Part shown: positions 20,176 to 26,417 of the stretch, one piece after another | How positions within the stretch are numbered: position 1 is the stretch's first letter | How the letters are laid out: each line of letters opens with the position of its first letter | IMG/VR virus record: IMGVR_UViG_3300006921_000120 | Coordinates: 1-26,417 of that record | Length of the DNA: 26,417 nucleotides | Direction: 5' to 3' (one strand) | Origin: a virus | Translations under genes and position numbers: made by a program | The notes under the pieces: model-generated | What the model was told of the DNA's origin: nothing | Databases searched by the model: none | What the model saw: only the letters and a program-made list of their open reading frames with translations

Positions 20176-20742
20176 TTATTTTGTTCCATTGAAGCAAACT
20201 TTTTTATTTTCTTGAGGATCACTTTCTAAGTTCATACCACCATAATAAGCATTTGTGTTAGGACAAACATCTGCTCCTGTATTGGTTGAGTATTCAGGAA
20301 AGTCACTTTCATTGTTGCAGATATATTCGATCATTCTCTCCATGTAATATTCTCCTGTATTGATAACCTCACTTCTTAAACTTTGTGCTTCCTCTGTACT
20401 TAATGCAGTTCCTGTTTCAGATGTCTTTGAATAGATATTACCATTTTCGATTTTAAATCTTAAGAATGGTATTGCATGGTATAAAGCAAAATTAGGTAGC
20501 ATATCTCCTATATATGTGTTAAGCAATAAAGCATAGGCTTCATTCCCTACATCATTTACAGTTCCTGCAACAATCAAAGTTTCTAATTTGTCGCATAATT
20601 GAGTTCCTAGTTTAGTTTCAACATATAACTTCTGAGCCTGTCTTACGAAAGGCAAAAGCAATTGGACATCTACATTTAAAGAAATTGCAGTTGAATCTTT
20701 TAGTTTCTCCTCACTTATAAAAAGTACATATCCTGTTGCCAT
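20176..20742 (-). CDS. Head-tail connector (gp6-like)
   Basis: 188 residues. V-L-F-I-S-E-E-K-L-K-D then N-V-D-V-Q-L-L-L-P-F-V-R-Q-A-Q-K-L-Y-V-E-T-K-L-G-T-Q-L-C-D-K-L is a helical pattern I associate with the DUF6712/head-tail adaptor proteins after the portal of Bacteroidetes phages. The C-terminus is Asn/Tyr-rich and probably extended. Its ATG overlaps the portal stop as TAATG. It would form the ring below the portal. There is no sign of enzymatic function. Confidence 0.68.
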   Translation of the reverse strand: MATGYVLFISEEKLKDSTAISLNVDVQLLLPFVRQAQKLYVETKLGTQLCDKLETLIVAGTVNDVGNEAYALLLNTYIGDMLPNFALYHAIPFLRFKIENGNIYSKTSETGTALSTEEAQSLRSEVINTGEYYMERMIEYICNNESDFPEYSTNTGADVCPNTNAYYGGMNLESDPQENKKVCFNGTK

Positions 20743-22649
20743 TAGTCTCTTGGGTTTAGGTAACCATTGTTCTTCATTCTCTGAGGAGCAATTGCTACAA
20801 GTTTATCATTCTTTTTTACTGTGAATCCCTCACTTATTGCTTTCACATGAGAAATAATCTGATCATCTGCTATTGGTTTTTTTGCATTTCTTAAAGATGA
20901 TTTGTAAATTCTCCTTAACCAAAAATGCCTGCATTGAGGTCCTCCTTTAAAAAGAAATAAATTGTATGCTTCTTTTCCATAAGGTCCAAAGCCTGGATTA
21001 ATTTGTAAACTATCAGCATCTAGGATATCTCTCTTGCGATAAACTTTTTTTGCTCCTACCATTAATTCGCAAAACTCTCTACTAGTACCTGATTTGTTTT
21101 CTAAAAAGTTGTCTGTTGCATAGACATATCTTACTTTATAGAAATCATTGAATGATCGGTTTACTCCATCTTGATCAATATAAGTATCTTCAGTTCCCCC
21201 CTCATTTTTTGCATTGTCTTTTTCTTTTGGATCTCTTGCTATGATGTTTGGATTACCAGGAATAACTTCTGCAAGTTCAGTTTTTATTTTGTTATTCAAT
21301 TCTTCCTCAAAGTCAAAGTCCATGTGTTCTCCATCTACAACTTCCTCATCTAACATCTCCCATTCTTCAGGCATATCCTCGCCAAATTTTTGCATCCAAG
21401 ATTCTAAATTGATTTTCTCTGACATTTTAGTTAAATCAACATCAATTCTTTCTTCAAGTGGTGGTAATCCTAATTCTTCTCTAATTTCATCTTGAGTCAT
21501 TACCGCCATTAAATCTTGATTAGTAAATCTTGTTGTAATTGGTTTAAGTTGAACGAATGACATAGGCAAACTCATTTGATTCACTTCAAAGATTTTTCTT
21601 AAAACTTTAATGATGTGATCTTGGTAAGGTTTTATAACTGTATTAAGATAATAGTTCGCTGCAGAATTTAGTTCGTCTGCATTGTTTCCTAATCCTGTGT
21701 CTGATTTTATTCCCATTAAGACAGGACTTGTGCATCGGTGTCCTGTTAGGATATTTTGAACAAGTAATTCTTGCAAGGCAAGATATTGTTTATCTGCATC
21801 ACTTACACTTATAGGATGGATTTCAGGTGTTCTTGTTTTATCATCTGAAAAAGTCAAAACAAATTTTCCTGAGTTATGAGCACCTGCAAACTTTTTTGCT
21901 AGGCTAGATTCAATTTGATGTCTTTCCTCTTGTGTAGGCACTCCATTAGCAAATGAGATGAAGTAACTCCCGGCAAATCCATTGCTAATATTCGATAAGT
22001 GAAACTCGGCTACTCTTTGATCAACCAATGCCCAATTATTTGCTGCAACATAGTCAGGAGTATGATAAACTGACATAGCAGGAGAATAAAGTCCTGAGTA
22101 TAAAATTTGATTAGGATTAGTGCGATCATTCACATTAAAAGCAGGAACAAACATTGGCTTATTCTTTCTTGTGTTAGTCCAATCTCCTGAGATAAAATAC
22201 CCCTCAACCTTACCCATCTCATTTGGTTTAGCACATCTTATCTTTTCGACAGGCACATGGTAGATTTCTGCGATTTGAGTTCTATCTTGTGTCCATACTA
22301 TATTCAATGCAAAAGCACCTTGTAGTTTGAAGTCAAAACTAATCTTTTTTATTACTTCATTCAATGTTTCTGAAGAGTTAGCACTAGCCATAAATTGCTT
22401 GAGTTTAACAATTGAATCTAACTGATCTCCGTCCTCATCATCTATAACTAAATCCTCGCCTGCAATCATCTCGCTTGTTGCATTTATAATTGCTGCTTGG
22501 GTACTTGAGTTGTAGTATAAATCGATTAAAAACTGAGGATATAAGTTTTTCCATTCCTCTGTTCCATACTCAATATATTCTTTACTTTGAACTTCTTGAA
22601 CTATAGGAGCAGTTGATGCTCCAAAATCTACTTTTAAAATATTTTCCAT
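20742..22649 (-). CDS. Portal protein with extra C-terminal domain
   Basis: 635 residues. Residues 1-400 follow the portal pattern: A-A-I-I-N-A-T-S-E-M-I-A-G near 55, G-A-F-A-L-N-I-V-W near 113, Y-H-V-P-V-E-K-I-R near 131, a central H-R-C-T-S-P-V-L-M-G-I near 310 and Q-D-E-I-R-E-E-L-G-L-P-P near 402. An acidic linker (about 430-490, E-E-W-E-M-L-D-E-E-V-V-D-G-E) leads to a distinct C-terminal domain (about 520-635) with P-G-F-G-P-Y-G, F-K-G-G-P-Q-C-R-H-F-W and a basic end. Such extensions recur in Bacteroidetes portals, but their job is unknown. The dodecameric portal passes DNA into and out of the head. Position after the capsid gene is unusual. Confidence 0.85.
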   Translation of the reverse strand: MENILKVDFGASTAPIVQEVQSKEYIEYGTEEWKNLYPQFLIDLYYNSSTQAAIINATSEMIAGEDLVIDDEDGDQLDSIVKLKQFMASANSSETLNEVIKKISFDFKLQGAFALNIVWTQDRTQIAEIYHVPVEKIRCAKPNEMGKVEGYFISGDWTNTRKNKPMFVPAFNVNDRTNPNQILYSGLYSPAMSVYHTPDYVAANNWALVDQRVAEFHLSNISNGFAGSYFISFANGVPTQEERHQIESSLAKKFAGAHNSGKFVLTFSDDKTRTPEIHPISVSDADKQYLALQELLVQNILTGHRCTSPVLMGIKSDTGLGNNADELNSAANYYLNTVIKPYQDHIIKVLRKIFEVNQMSLPMSFVQLKPITTRFTNQDLMAVMTQDEIREELGLPPLEERIDVDLTKMSEKINLESWMQKFGEDMPEEWEMLDEEVVDGEHMDFDFEEELNNKIKTELAEVIPGNPNIIARDPKEKDNAKNEGGTEDTYIDQDGVNRSFNDFYKVRYVYATDNFLENKSGTSREFCELMVGAKKVYRKRDILDADSLQINPGFGPYGKEAYNLFLFKGGPQCRHFWLRRIYKSSLRNAKKPIADDQIISHVKAISEGFTVKKNDKLVAIAPQRMKNNGYLNPRD

Positions 22650-23141
22650 TTAATCTCCTGTATAAATATAATTAGTGTTAGTTGGCTCTACATATTCAGT
22701 ATATTGAACTTCCTCTTTTCCTGTTATTTCTTTTGCATACATTTTGCCTATTGCTACCAAACCTTTGACTACACCATTAGTAGGATCAGCAGGTAAGATA
22801 TCTGTTTCTGATGTTGGAGAGGTGTCATCATAAGACATTGGTTGTTCTTCCCAATACACCTCGTAAATTTCATACTTCCAATATCCTGCTAATTTTAAAT
22901 TTAATTGTCCACCAAACATATCAGGACTAGCATTATACTCAAAGTCAAAGTTAGTGAATCGATTATAGACAATAGGATTATTAGGATAAACATAAATAAT
23001 CTTCCCTGACATGTCATTAGTAAACTTAAACAAAAATCTTAATACACCATGAGGTGGATCTATAACATTGTTAGGCATAATTTGATTTGCCTTAGTATTG
23101 ATTTTAGCATTAAAATTACTCTCAACTATACTTTGTATCAT
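22650..23141 (-). CDS. Conserved structural protein upstream of portal
   Basis: 163 residues, beta-rich. F-L-F-K-F-T-N-D-M-S-G-K-I-I-Y-V-Y and later G-Y-W-K-Y-E-I-Y-E-V-Y-W match a conserved protein between the tail tube and portal genes in Bacteroidetes phages. The C-terminus is acidic, Thr-rich. It ends immediately before the portal start. It is preceded by a terminator and by TCTATTAT with 5 nt to the ATG, so it heads a new operon. It is probably a head or neck component. Confidence 0.62.
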   Translation of the reverse strand: MIQSIVESNFNAKINTKANQIMPNNVIDPPHGVLRFLFKFTNDMSGKIIYVYPNNPIVYNRFTNFDFEYNASPDMFGGQLNLKLAGYWKYEIYEVYWEEQPMSYDDTSPTSETDILPADPTNGVVKGLVAIGKMYAKEITGKEEVQYTEYVEPTNTNYIYTGD

Positions 23142-23158
23142 AATCTATAATAGAAAAT
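23142..23158 (-). promoter_or_regulatory. Candidate promoter (TCTATTAT motif) of portal operon
   Basis: TCTATTAT-AGATT-ATG on the minus strand; TATTAT is at 23147-23152, again 5 nt before the ATG. It lies just after a strong intrinsic terminator, so a promoter is needed here and this motif is the best candidate. This is the strongest single argument that the repeated motif is transcriptional. Confidence 0.55.
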
Positions 23159-23179
23159 TTTGCTTTTTGTTTTATATGC

Positions 23180-23209
23180 AAAAAAAGGGTAGCCAAACGA
23201 CTACCCTTT
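23180..23209 (-). terminator. Intrinsic terminator after capsid-tail tube operon
   Basis: On the minus strand AAAGGGTAG (23209-23201 complement side) pairs with CTACCCTTT over 9 bp with an 8-nt loop, followed by seven consecutive T. It lies 22 nt beyond the tail tube gene stop. It is a textbook Rho-independent terminator. Confidence 0.9.
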
Positions 23210-23230
23210 CTTAAAAAATTTATTCTAAAA

Positions 23231-23851
23231 TTATACTTTAATAATGTTGATTGCTCCTGCAGGAAGATTGTCAAAAGGATCAGTACCATAATCTATAACT
23301 TGAGTACAAGGAGTCGCTTCAACTCCGTCCCATGTCAAATCATAACCGTTCCTGTCCCCTAGGGCTGCCCCCGAGGTATCTGTTCCTGCATTCAACTGCA
23401 TACCATTTATTGCTCCTAGACACATGATCACATTATGATCATCTGCAACACTAGGTCCTCCCATTTGGTTTAGTTCACAAAATACTACAACTTGAGTTGC
23501 TCCTAAAAGTCTCATCTCATTTTGCATTGAAGCATCTAATTTATCTAAAACCATCTGAACTGTTGGAGTGTAAAAAATAGTACCATTTTCTCTTGATCCC
23601 ACTAAAGTATCTGTGAATGATGCAGTACCTCTTGGTAAAGCATATCTATAAAGAGAAGTTGCAGTTCCTGTTGATAAAGGATCCATGTCGATATCAGTAG
23701 TCCAACCTGCAGTCGCTCCTGTCCATGATTGAGTAACTGCAGTAGTATCAGCAACACCAAAGTAAATATATTGAATCCCACCTGCAATTCTATTGCAATC
23801 TAGTCCTCTACCTTTTGTGATTAATGCACAAGCATTTGGATTTTCTGCCAT
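23231..23851 (-). CDS. Probable major tail tube protein
   Basis: 206 residues. C-A-L-I-T-K-G-R-G-L-D-C-N-R-I-A-G-G-I near the start, then Y-R-Y-A-L-P-R-G-T-A-S-F-T-D-T near 70, R-E-N-G-T-I-F-Y near 88 and G-D-R-N-G-Y-D-L-T-W near 165, match a conserved Bacteroidetes phage protein normally coded just after the major capsid gene. A tube-like beta fold and high copy number are expected. It lies in the capsid operon before a terminator, so high expression fits. A capsid decoration protein is the alternative. Confidence 0.6.
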   Translation of the reverse strand: MAENPNACALITKGRGLDCNRIAGGIQYIYFGVADTTAVTQSWTGATAGWTTDIDMDPLSTGTATSLYRYALPRGTASFTDTLVGSRENGTIFYTPTVQMVLDKLDASMQNEMRLLGATQVVVFCELNQMGGPSVADDHNVIMCLGAINGMQLNAGTDTSGAALGDRNGYDLTWDGVEATPCTQVIDYGTDPFDNLPAGAINIIKV

Positions 23852-23885
23852 ATATTTTTTCTTTTATTGTTTATTAATACTATTT

Positions 23886-24824
23886 TTACTTAACCCAAAC
23901 TATATCTGCTCCTGTTCCATGTTGAACACCACCAGTATATTTTGCGATCATTCTTATGTTGTTGCTACCATCTAAATCAGACATATCTAAAACTCTTACT
24001 TCAGTAGTATCTGAAACTAAGTCAGTACCAAAGAATAAGTTAGATTCTTGAGCAATTACTAATTGATCATCTAACATTCCATTTGCTACACAAACTTGAA
24101 CACCATTTACTATAGGTCTGTAATCTGCTTGCATGTTGTAAGCATTTAAGTAACCTAATTTAGAAATCGCAGCAATGTAAAGCATATAAGATTTTTGATT
24201 CATGTAGATTCTTAAATCATCTGAACCTAATACACCACTTGGTATATCAGCAATTCCTGCTTCAATGTTTGCTATAATGTTTGTAGCATCAAAAGGTGCA
24301 GTTGCAGCAACTGTGTTTACTGTTGCATCAGTAGCAAAAGTTCCTGTAGTTGCAGTTGTGAATCCTTCAAACTGTCCTGCAGTAGCATCTGCTCCACCCC
24401 AAATAGATGACTCAACTCCTTGTGCAATATTTTTTGCTAATAAAGAGATAGCATAATCATTGAAACTAGGCACATCATTGTTCCATGCTCCAGGTCTCAT
24501 TCTTAATGCTTCCCAAGAAGTTAAAAGATTGTTCTTACAAAGTTGTAAGTTAATCATTAAGTTTTTAGGCTCTAAGATTTTGTCAGTTAAAGTTAGTGAT
24601 CCTGCTGCAGTAAAGTCGCATGCCGCATCTTGTACTAAGTCAGCACCATTCATTGCTTGAATAGCAGTTTTATATTTCACATTCTCTATAGTAGTTAAGC
24701 AATCCAATGAAGATACTTGCATAAGTGCCTTAGAAATGTAAAAACCTGCATCAGTTCCACAGAAATTTTCAGTCACCACAGGTGGTCTTTCTTCTGCTAA
24801 TTCTAGTCGATTAGTTTTTTTCAT
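23886..24824 (-). CDS. Major capsid protein
   Basis: 312 residues. The N-terminus is charged (K-K-T-N-R-L-E-L-A-E-E-R-P), then comes an ordered region with W-E-A-L-R-M-R-P-G near 105 and L-A-K-N-I-A-Q-G-V-E near 130. The C-terminal V-R-V-L-D-M-S-D-L and D-G-S-N-N-I-R-M-I-A-K-Y resemble the P-domain and spine of HK97-type capsid proteins. Location directly after scaffold and protease genes is decisive. It is rich in Ala/Thr/Asn, without the Lys/Arg clusters of DNA-binding proteins. Confidence 0.82.
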   Translation of the reverse strand: MKKTNRLELAEERPPVVTENFCGTDAGFYISKALMQVSSLDCLTTIENVKYKTAIQAMNGADLVQDAACDFTAAGSLTLTDKILEPKNLMINLQLCKNNLLTSWEALRMRPGAWNNDVPSFNDYAISLLAKNIAQGVESSIWGGADATAGQFEGFTTATTGTFATDATVNTVAATAPFDATNIIANIEAGIADIPSGVLGSDDLRIYMNQKSYMLYIAAISKLGYLNAYNMQADYRPIVNGVQVCVANGMLDDQLVIAQESNLFFGTDLVSDTTEVRVLDMSDLDGSNNIRMIAKYTGGVQHGTGADIVWVK

Positions 24825-24844
24825 TTTTTTGTTCTTTAAATTAA

Positions 24845-25588
24845 TTAGTTATTTTGTAAGTCATATAAAAATCTATCAGAACTACTCATGTTTAAGTAAT
24901 CTTTCCTAGATAGTTTCTTTGTTTCATTTGCTCCATGTTTACTAAATTTCTCTGCATTCACAGGAGCGTCTGCAGGTAATTTTGCAAGTTTTTCTTTCAA
25001 CATCTCATTTTCTGCTTTCAATTCTTCAATGCTAAATTCTTTCACTTCTTTTGTTGTGATAGTCTTAGGATTAGTTCCTGGCTCAGATAATTCTTCAACC
25101 ATTTCTTCTTCATCTCCTCCTACTTTATCCTCTTTTAATTTTGCAACTGCATCTTCAAGATTTTGGATTCTTTTTTCCATTCCCTCCCAATCTTCAACAT
25201 CAGCCATATCTTTGTCTTTTTCGTCTTCATCCTCGTCCTCATCTTCTTCCTTTTTTTCCTCATCATCTTTTGCTAACTCTTCAGATGCTTCAGTTTCCTC
25301 AGTTGTTTCTTTTTCCTCAGTTTCAGATTCGCTAACTGATGCAACAACTCCCTCTTCCTCTACAACAAATGAAACACCATCTTCAGTCTTATAAGTGCCT
25401 ATTGGTAAAGGTATTGTAGTACCATCTTCAGTTAATACTGATACATCTGATCCTGTTTCTAAAACATCTGCAGTTGAAACTAATATAGTTCCATCTTCAG
25501 TTTTAGATTGCCATTCAAACTTTACTGCATCAGAATCATTGATTCCAAGTGCTATTTTTATTTGTTTTTTTAAATCCATGTCTTTCAT
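24845..25588 (-). CDS. Scaffold-like acidic coiled-coil protein
   Basis: 247 residues. Residues 1-85 include K-F-E-W-Q-S-K-T-E-D-G-T-I-L-V and I-P-L-P-I-G-T-Y-K-T-E-D-G-V, a small beta domain typical of Bacteroidetes phage scaffold genes. Residues about 90-135 are a very acidic repeat region (E-D-E-D-E-D-E-D-E type). Two coiled-coil parts follow (I-Q-N-L-E-D-A-V-A-K-L-K and L-K-A-E-N-E-M-L-K-E-K-L-A-K). The end is basic (S-R-K-D-Y-L-N-M). It would guide capsid assembly and be cleaved or leave. The frame starts at 25588; a TCTATTAT-like motif lies 6 nt further upstream. Confidence 0.72.
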   Translation of the reverse strand: MKDMDLKKQIKIALGINDSDAVKFEWQSKTEDGTILVSTADVLETGSDVSVLTEDGTTIPLPIGTYKTEDGVSFVVEEEGVVASVSESETEEKETTEETEASEELAKDDEEKKEEDEDEDEDEKDKDMADVEDWEGMEKRIQNLEDAVAKLKEDKVGGDEEEMVEELSEPGTNPKTITTKEVKEFSIEELKAENEMLKEKLAKLPADAPVNAEKFSKHGANETKKLSRKDYLNMSSSDRFLYDLQNN

Positions 25589-25594
25589 TTGTTT

Positions 25595-25606
25595 AGTATA
25601 TAATAG
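25595..25606 (-). promoter_or_regulatory. Candidate promoter (TATTAT motif) of capsid operon
   Basis: CTATTAT-ATACT-A on the minus strand, TATTAT at 25600-25605. The predicted start would be at 25594, leaving a 6-nt leader AAACAA before the scaffold ATG, unlike the other copies that sit directly at the ATG. Upstream bases (AAAATCAAATAAAA, then 12 nt, then TATTAT) match the copy before the protease gene base for base in the first 14. Confidence 0.45.
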
Positions 25607-25611
25607 TTAAT

Positions 25612-26331
25612 TTACTTTTTTATTTGATTTTCGTTTATTATTTCATTCAATGCAGTTAGAATCTCCTGATCAGTTGGTTGTCTATTTGACATGTTTTCCA
25701 TCTTGTCAGTAAAGTAACCCTCTATACTAAGTCCTTTCAATTCTCCCTCTTTTATTTTTTCCCAAAGTGCATCATTTTCAATCTTCATTTTTACAAACCA
25801 AGTTCCATTAGGCAAGTCAAAACCATAAAGTTTAGACTTATCTTGATCGCCCTCTTTTATCCAACTTTCAATTGTCAAAACACCACTAACTCTTTCCTCA
25901 TGTTGATAGGTTGCCTTATGATGGTTGTTGTGTTTAAGATAAAGTTCAGATGCTTGTCTAACAGTTTCAGGACTAAAATACACATAGTAGTCAGAATCGG
26001 TGTTAGGATCGTATCGGTATATCTGTTTGTTAGGAATCAATGCAGGACTAACTAACATTCTTTTTTCCTCATCAACTTTAGCAAAAGTTAAATTGTTTTT
26101 TTCTTTTCCAAAAAATACAAAGTCTTGCTCAATCGCAGGACTAGTAACTAAGGATATTGCATCAATTGCTAATTCCTGAGATTCGTCCTCAATTATGAGT
26201 TCAACTATCTTAGTAGTTTTTTCATAGTCATGATCAGGATTTGCTTCTTGACATTCTTCTATGGTAGAGTATTCACATTCTCCTGTTTCTCCCCATTTAT
26301 ATTTTCCATCTTCACATTTAGTACAAGGCAT
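25612..26331 (-). CDS. Prohead protease-like protein with N-terminal cysteine module
   Basis: 239 residues. Residues 1-30 hold a zinc-type module C3-x2-C6-x12-C19-x7-C27. Residues 50-210 carry the protease-like part: D-A-I-S-L-V-T-S-P-A-I near 57-67, L-V-S-P-A-L-I-P-N near 93-101, a Y-Q-H144-E-E-R-V segment and L-K-G-L-S202-I-E-G-Y-F. His and Ser would be the catalytic pair of the HK97/XkdF-like serine proteases that cleave scaffold. The C-terminus (about 215-239) is polar. It is immediately upstream of the scaffold and capsid genes, as expected. The cysteine module also occurs in the tail protein at 958-2751. Confidence 0.72.
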   Translation of the reverse strand: MPCTKCEDGKYKWGETGECEYSTIEECQEANPDHDYEKTTKIVELIIEDESQELAIDAISLVTSPAIEQDFVFFGKEKNNLTFAKVDEEKRMLVSPALIPNKQIYRYDPNTDSDYYVYFSPETVRQASELYLKHNNHHKATYQHEERVSGVLTIESWIKEGDQDKSKLYGFDLPNGTWFVKMKIENDALWEKIKEGELKGLSIEGYFTDKMENMSNRQPTDQEILTALNEIINENQIKK

Positions 26332-26348
26332 AATTTATAATAGATTAA
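26332..26348 (-). promoter_or_regulatory. Candidate promoter (TCTATTAT motif) of protease gene
   Basis: TCTATTAT-AAATT-ATG on the minus strand, TATTAT at 26337-26342, again exactly 5 nt before the start codon. AAAATCAAATAAAA lies upstream at the same distance as in the scaffold copy. Confidence 0.45.
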
Positions 26349-26367
26349 TTTTTATTTTATTTGATTT

Positions 26368-26417
26368 TTAGATTGTTGATCGATTTCTAATATCTTGAAG
26401 TTGGTCTTGACTATCAG
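26368..26417 (-). CDS. C-terminal end of an upstream gene (partial)
   Basis: About 16 codons are visible to a TAA at 26368, ending D-I-R-N-R-S-T-I, a polar helix-like C-terminus. A second frame is open to 26352 and gives a different, lysine-rich end. Codon content favours the first, but with so few residues this is a guess. The gene's start is outside the window. Confidence 0.35.
   Translation of the reverse strand, partial: DSQDQLQDIRNRSTI

Noticed and set aside
25029-25394. Plus-strand open frame of 121 codons with long Ser runs
   Set aside because: It is the antisense of the acidic scaffold repeats; Ser and Leu runs mirror GAA/GAT codons, with no start context or homology.
1-26417. tRNA genes, CRISPR arrays, insertion sequences, integrase or attachment sites
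   Set aside because: I looked for them and saw no cloverleaf with a T-loop, no regular spaced repeats, no transposase and no recombinase motif, so a lytic life style is favoured but not proven.

Overview
This window is a stretch of an AT-rich tailed-phage genome (by eye about 30% GC). Every supported gene lies on the minus strand, so transcription runs from high to low coordinates. The host is probably a marine Flavobacteriia/Bacteroidetes bacterium. The evidence is two promoters of the Bacteroidetes type (TTTG, 20 nt, TAnnTTTG), AT-rich start contexts almost without Shine-Dalgarno sites, a DUF3127-like single-strand binding protein, and capsid, portal, tail and M15-peptidase genes of the kinds seen in flavobacterial siphoviruses. 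Family calls come from reading the sequence, with no database search. Both window ends cut through genes.

Layout in transcription order, right to left. (1) 26331-20176: virion assembly block with a prohead protease-like protein, acidic scaffold-like protein, major capsid protein, probable tail tube protein, a terminator, a neck/head protein, portal and head-tail connector. (2) 20104-18671: lysis block with a small one-helix membrane protein, M15 endolysin, two-helix holin and a calcineurin-like phosphoesterase, ending in a probable terminator. (3) 18670-18258: the only long gene-free stretch, holding a palindrome, a strong host-type promoter and a roughly 200-nt, unusually GC-rich leader. (4) 18257-12906: early genes, mostly small hypotheticals, then replication and recombination functions (possible annealing protein, SSB-like protein, DnaA domain IV-like protein, winged-helix replication protein, PD-(D/E)XK-like nuclease). 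(5) 12928-10781: NinG-like protein, a sigma-like regulator, a zinc-ribbon protein and a DUF3310-like protein. (6) 10759-6461: a 7-deazaguanine DNA-modification operon: ParB-like protein, DpdA, QueC, an LDH/MDH-type dehydrogenase, QueD, QueE and a phosphoribosyltransferase-FolE fusion. (7) 6474-1: small and large terminase, a tail assembly chaperone pair joined by a probable -1 frameshift, tail terminator-like and gp10-like proteins, a large tail protein with a cysteine-rich insert, and the start of another tail protein.

The genes suggest a lytic siphovirus-like programme. Host RNA polymerase would read early genes from TAnnTTTG promoters. A phage sigma-like protein may then switch on late and modification operons from a second motif (TCTATTAT placed 5 nt before the ATG), found before five operon-leading genes. 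FolE, QueD, QueE and QueC would make preQ0 from GTP and DpdA would put it into phage DNA in place of guanine, presumably against host nucleases. The most novel points are the lactate-dehydrogenase-like enzyme with a complete apparent catalytic set inside the deazaguanine operon, the PRTase-FolE fusion, the near-leaderless promoter motif, and a C-x2-C-x12/13-C-x7-C module shared by the prohead protease and a tail protein.
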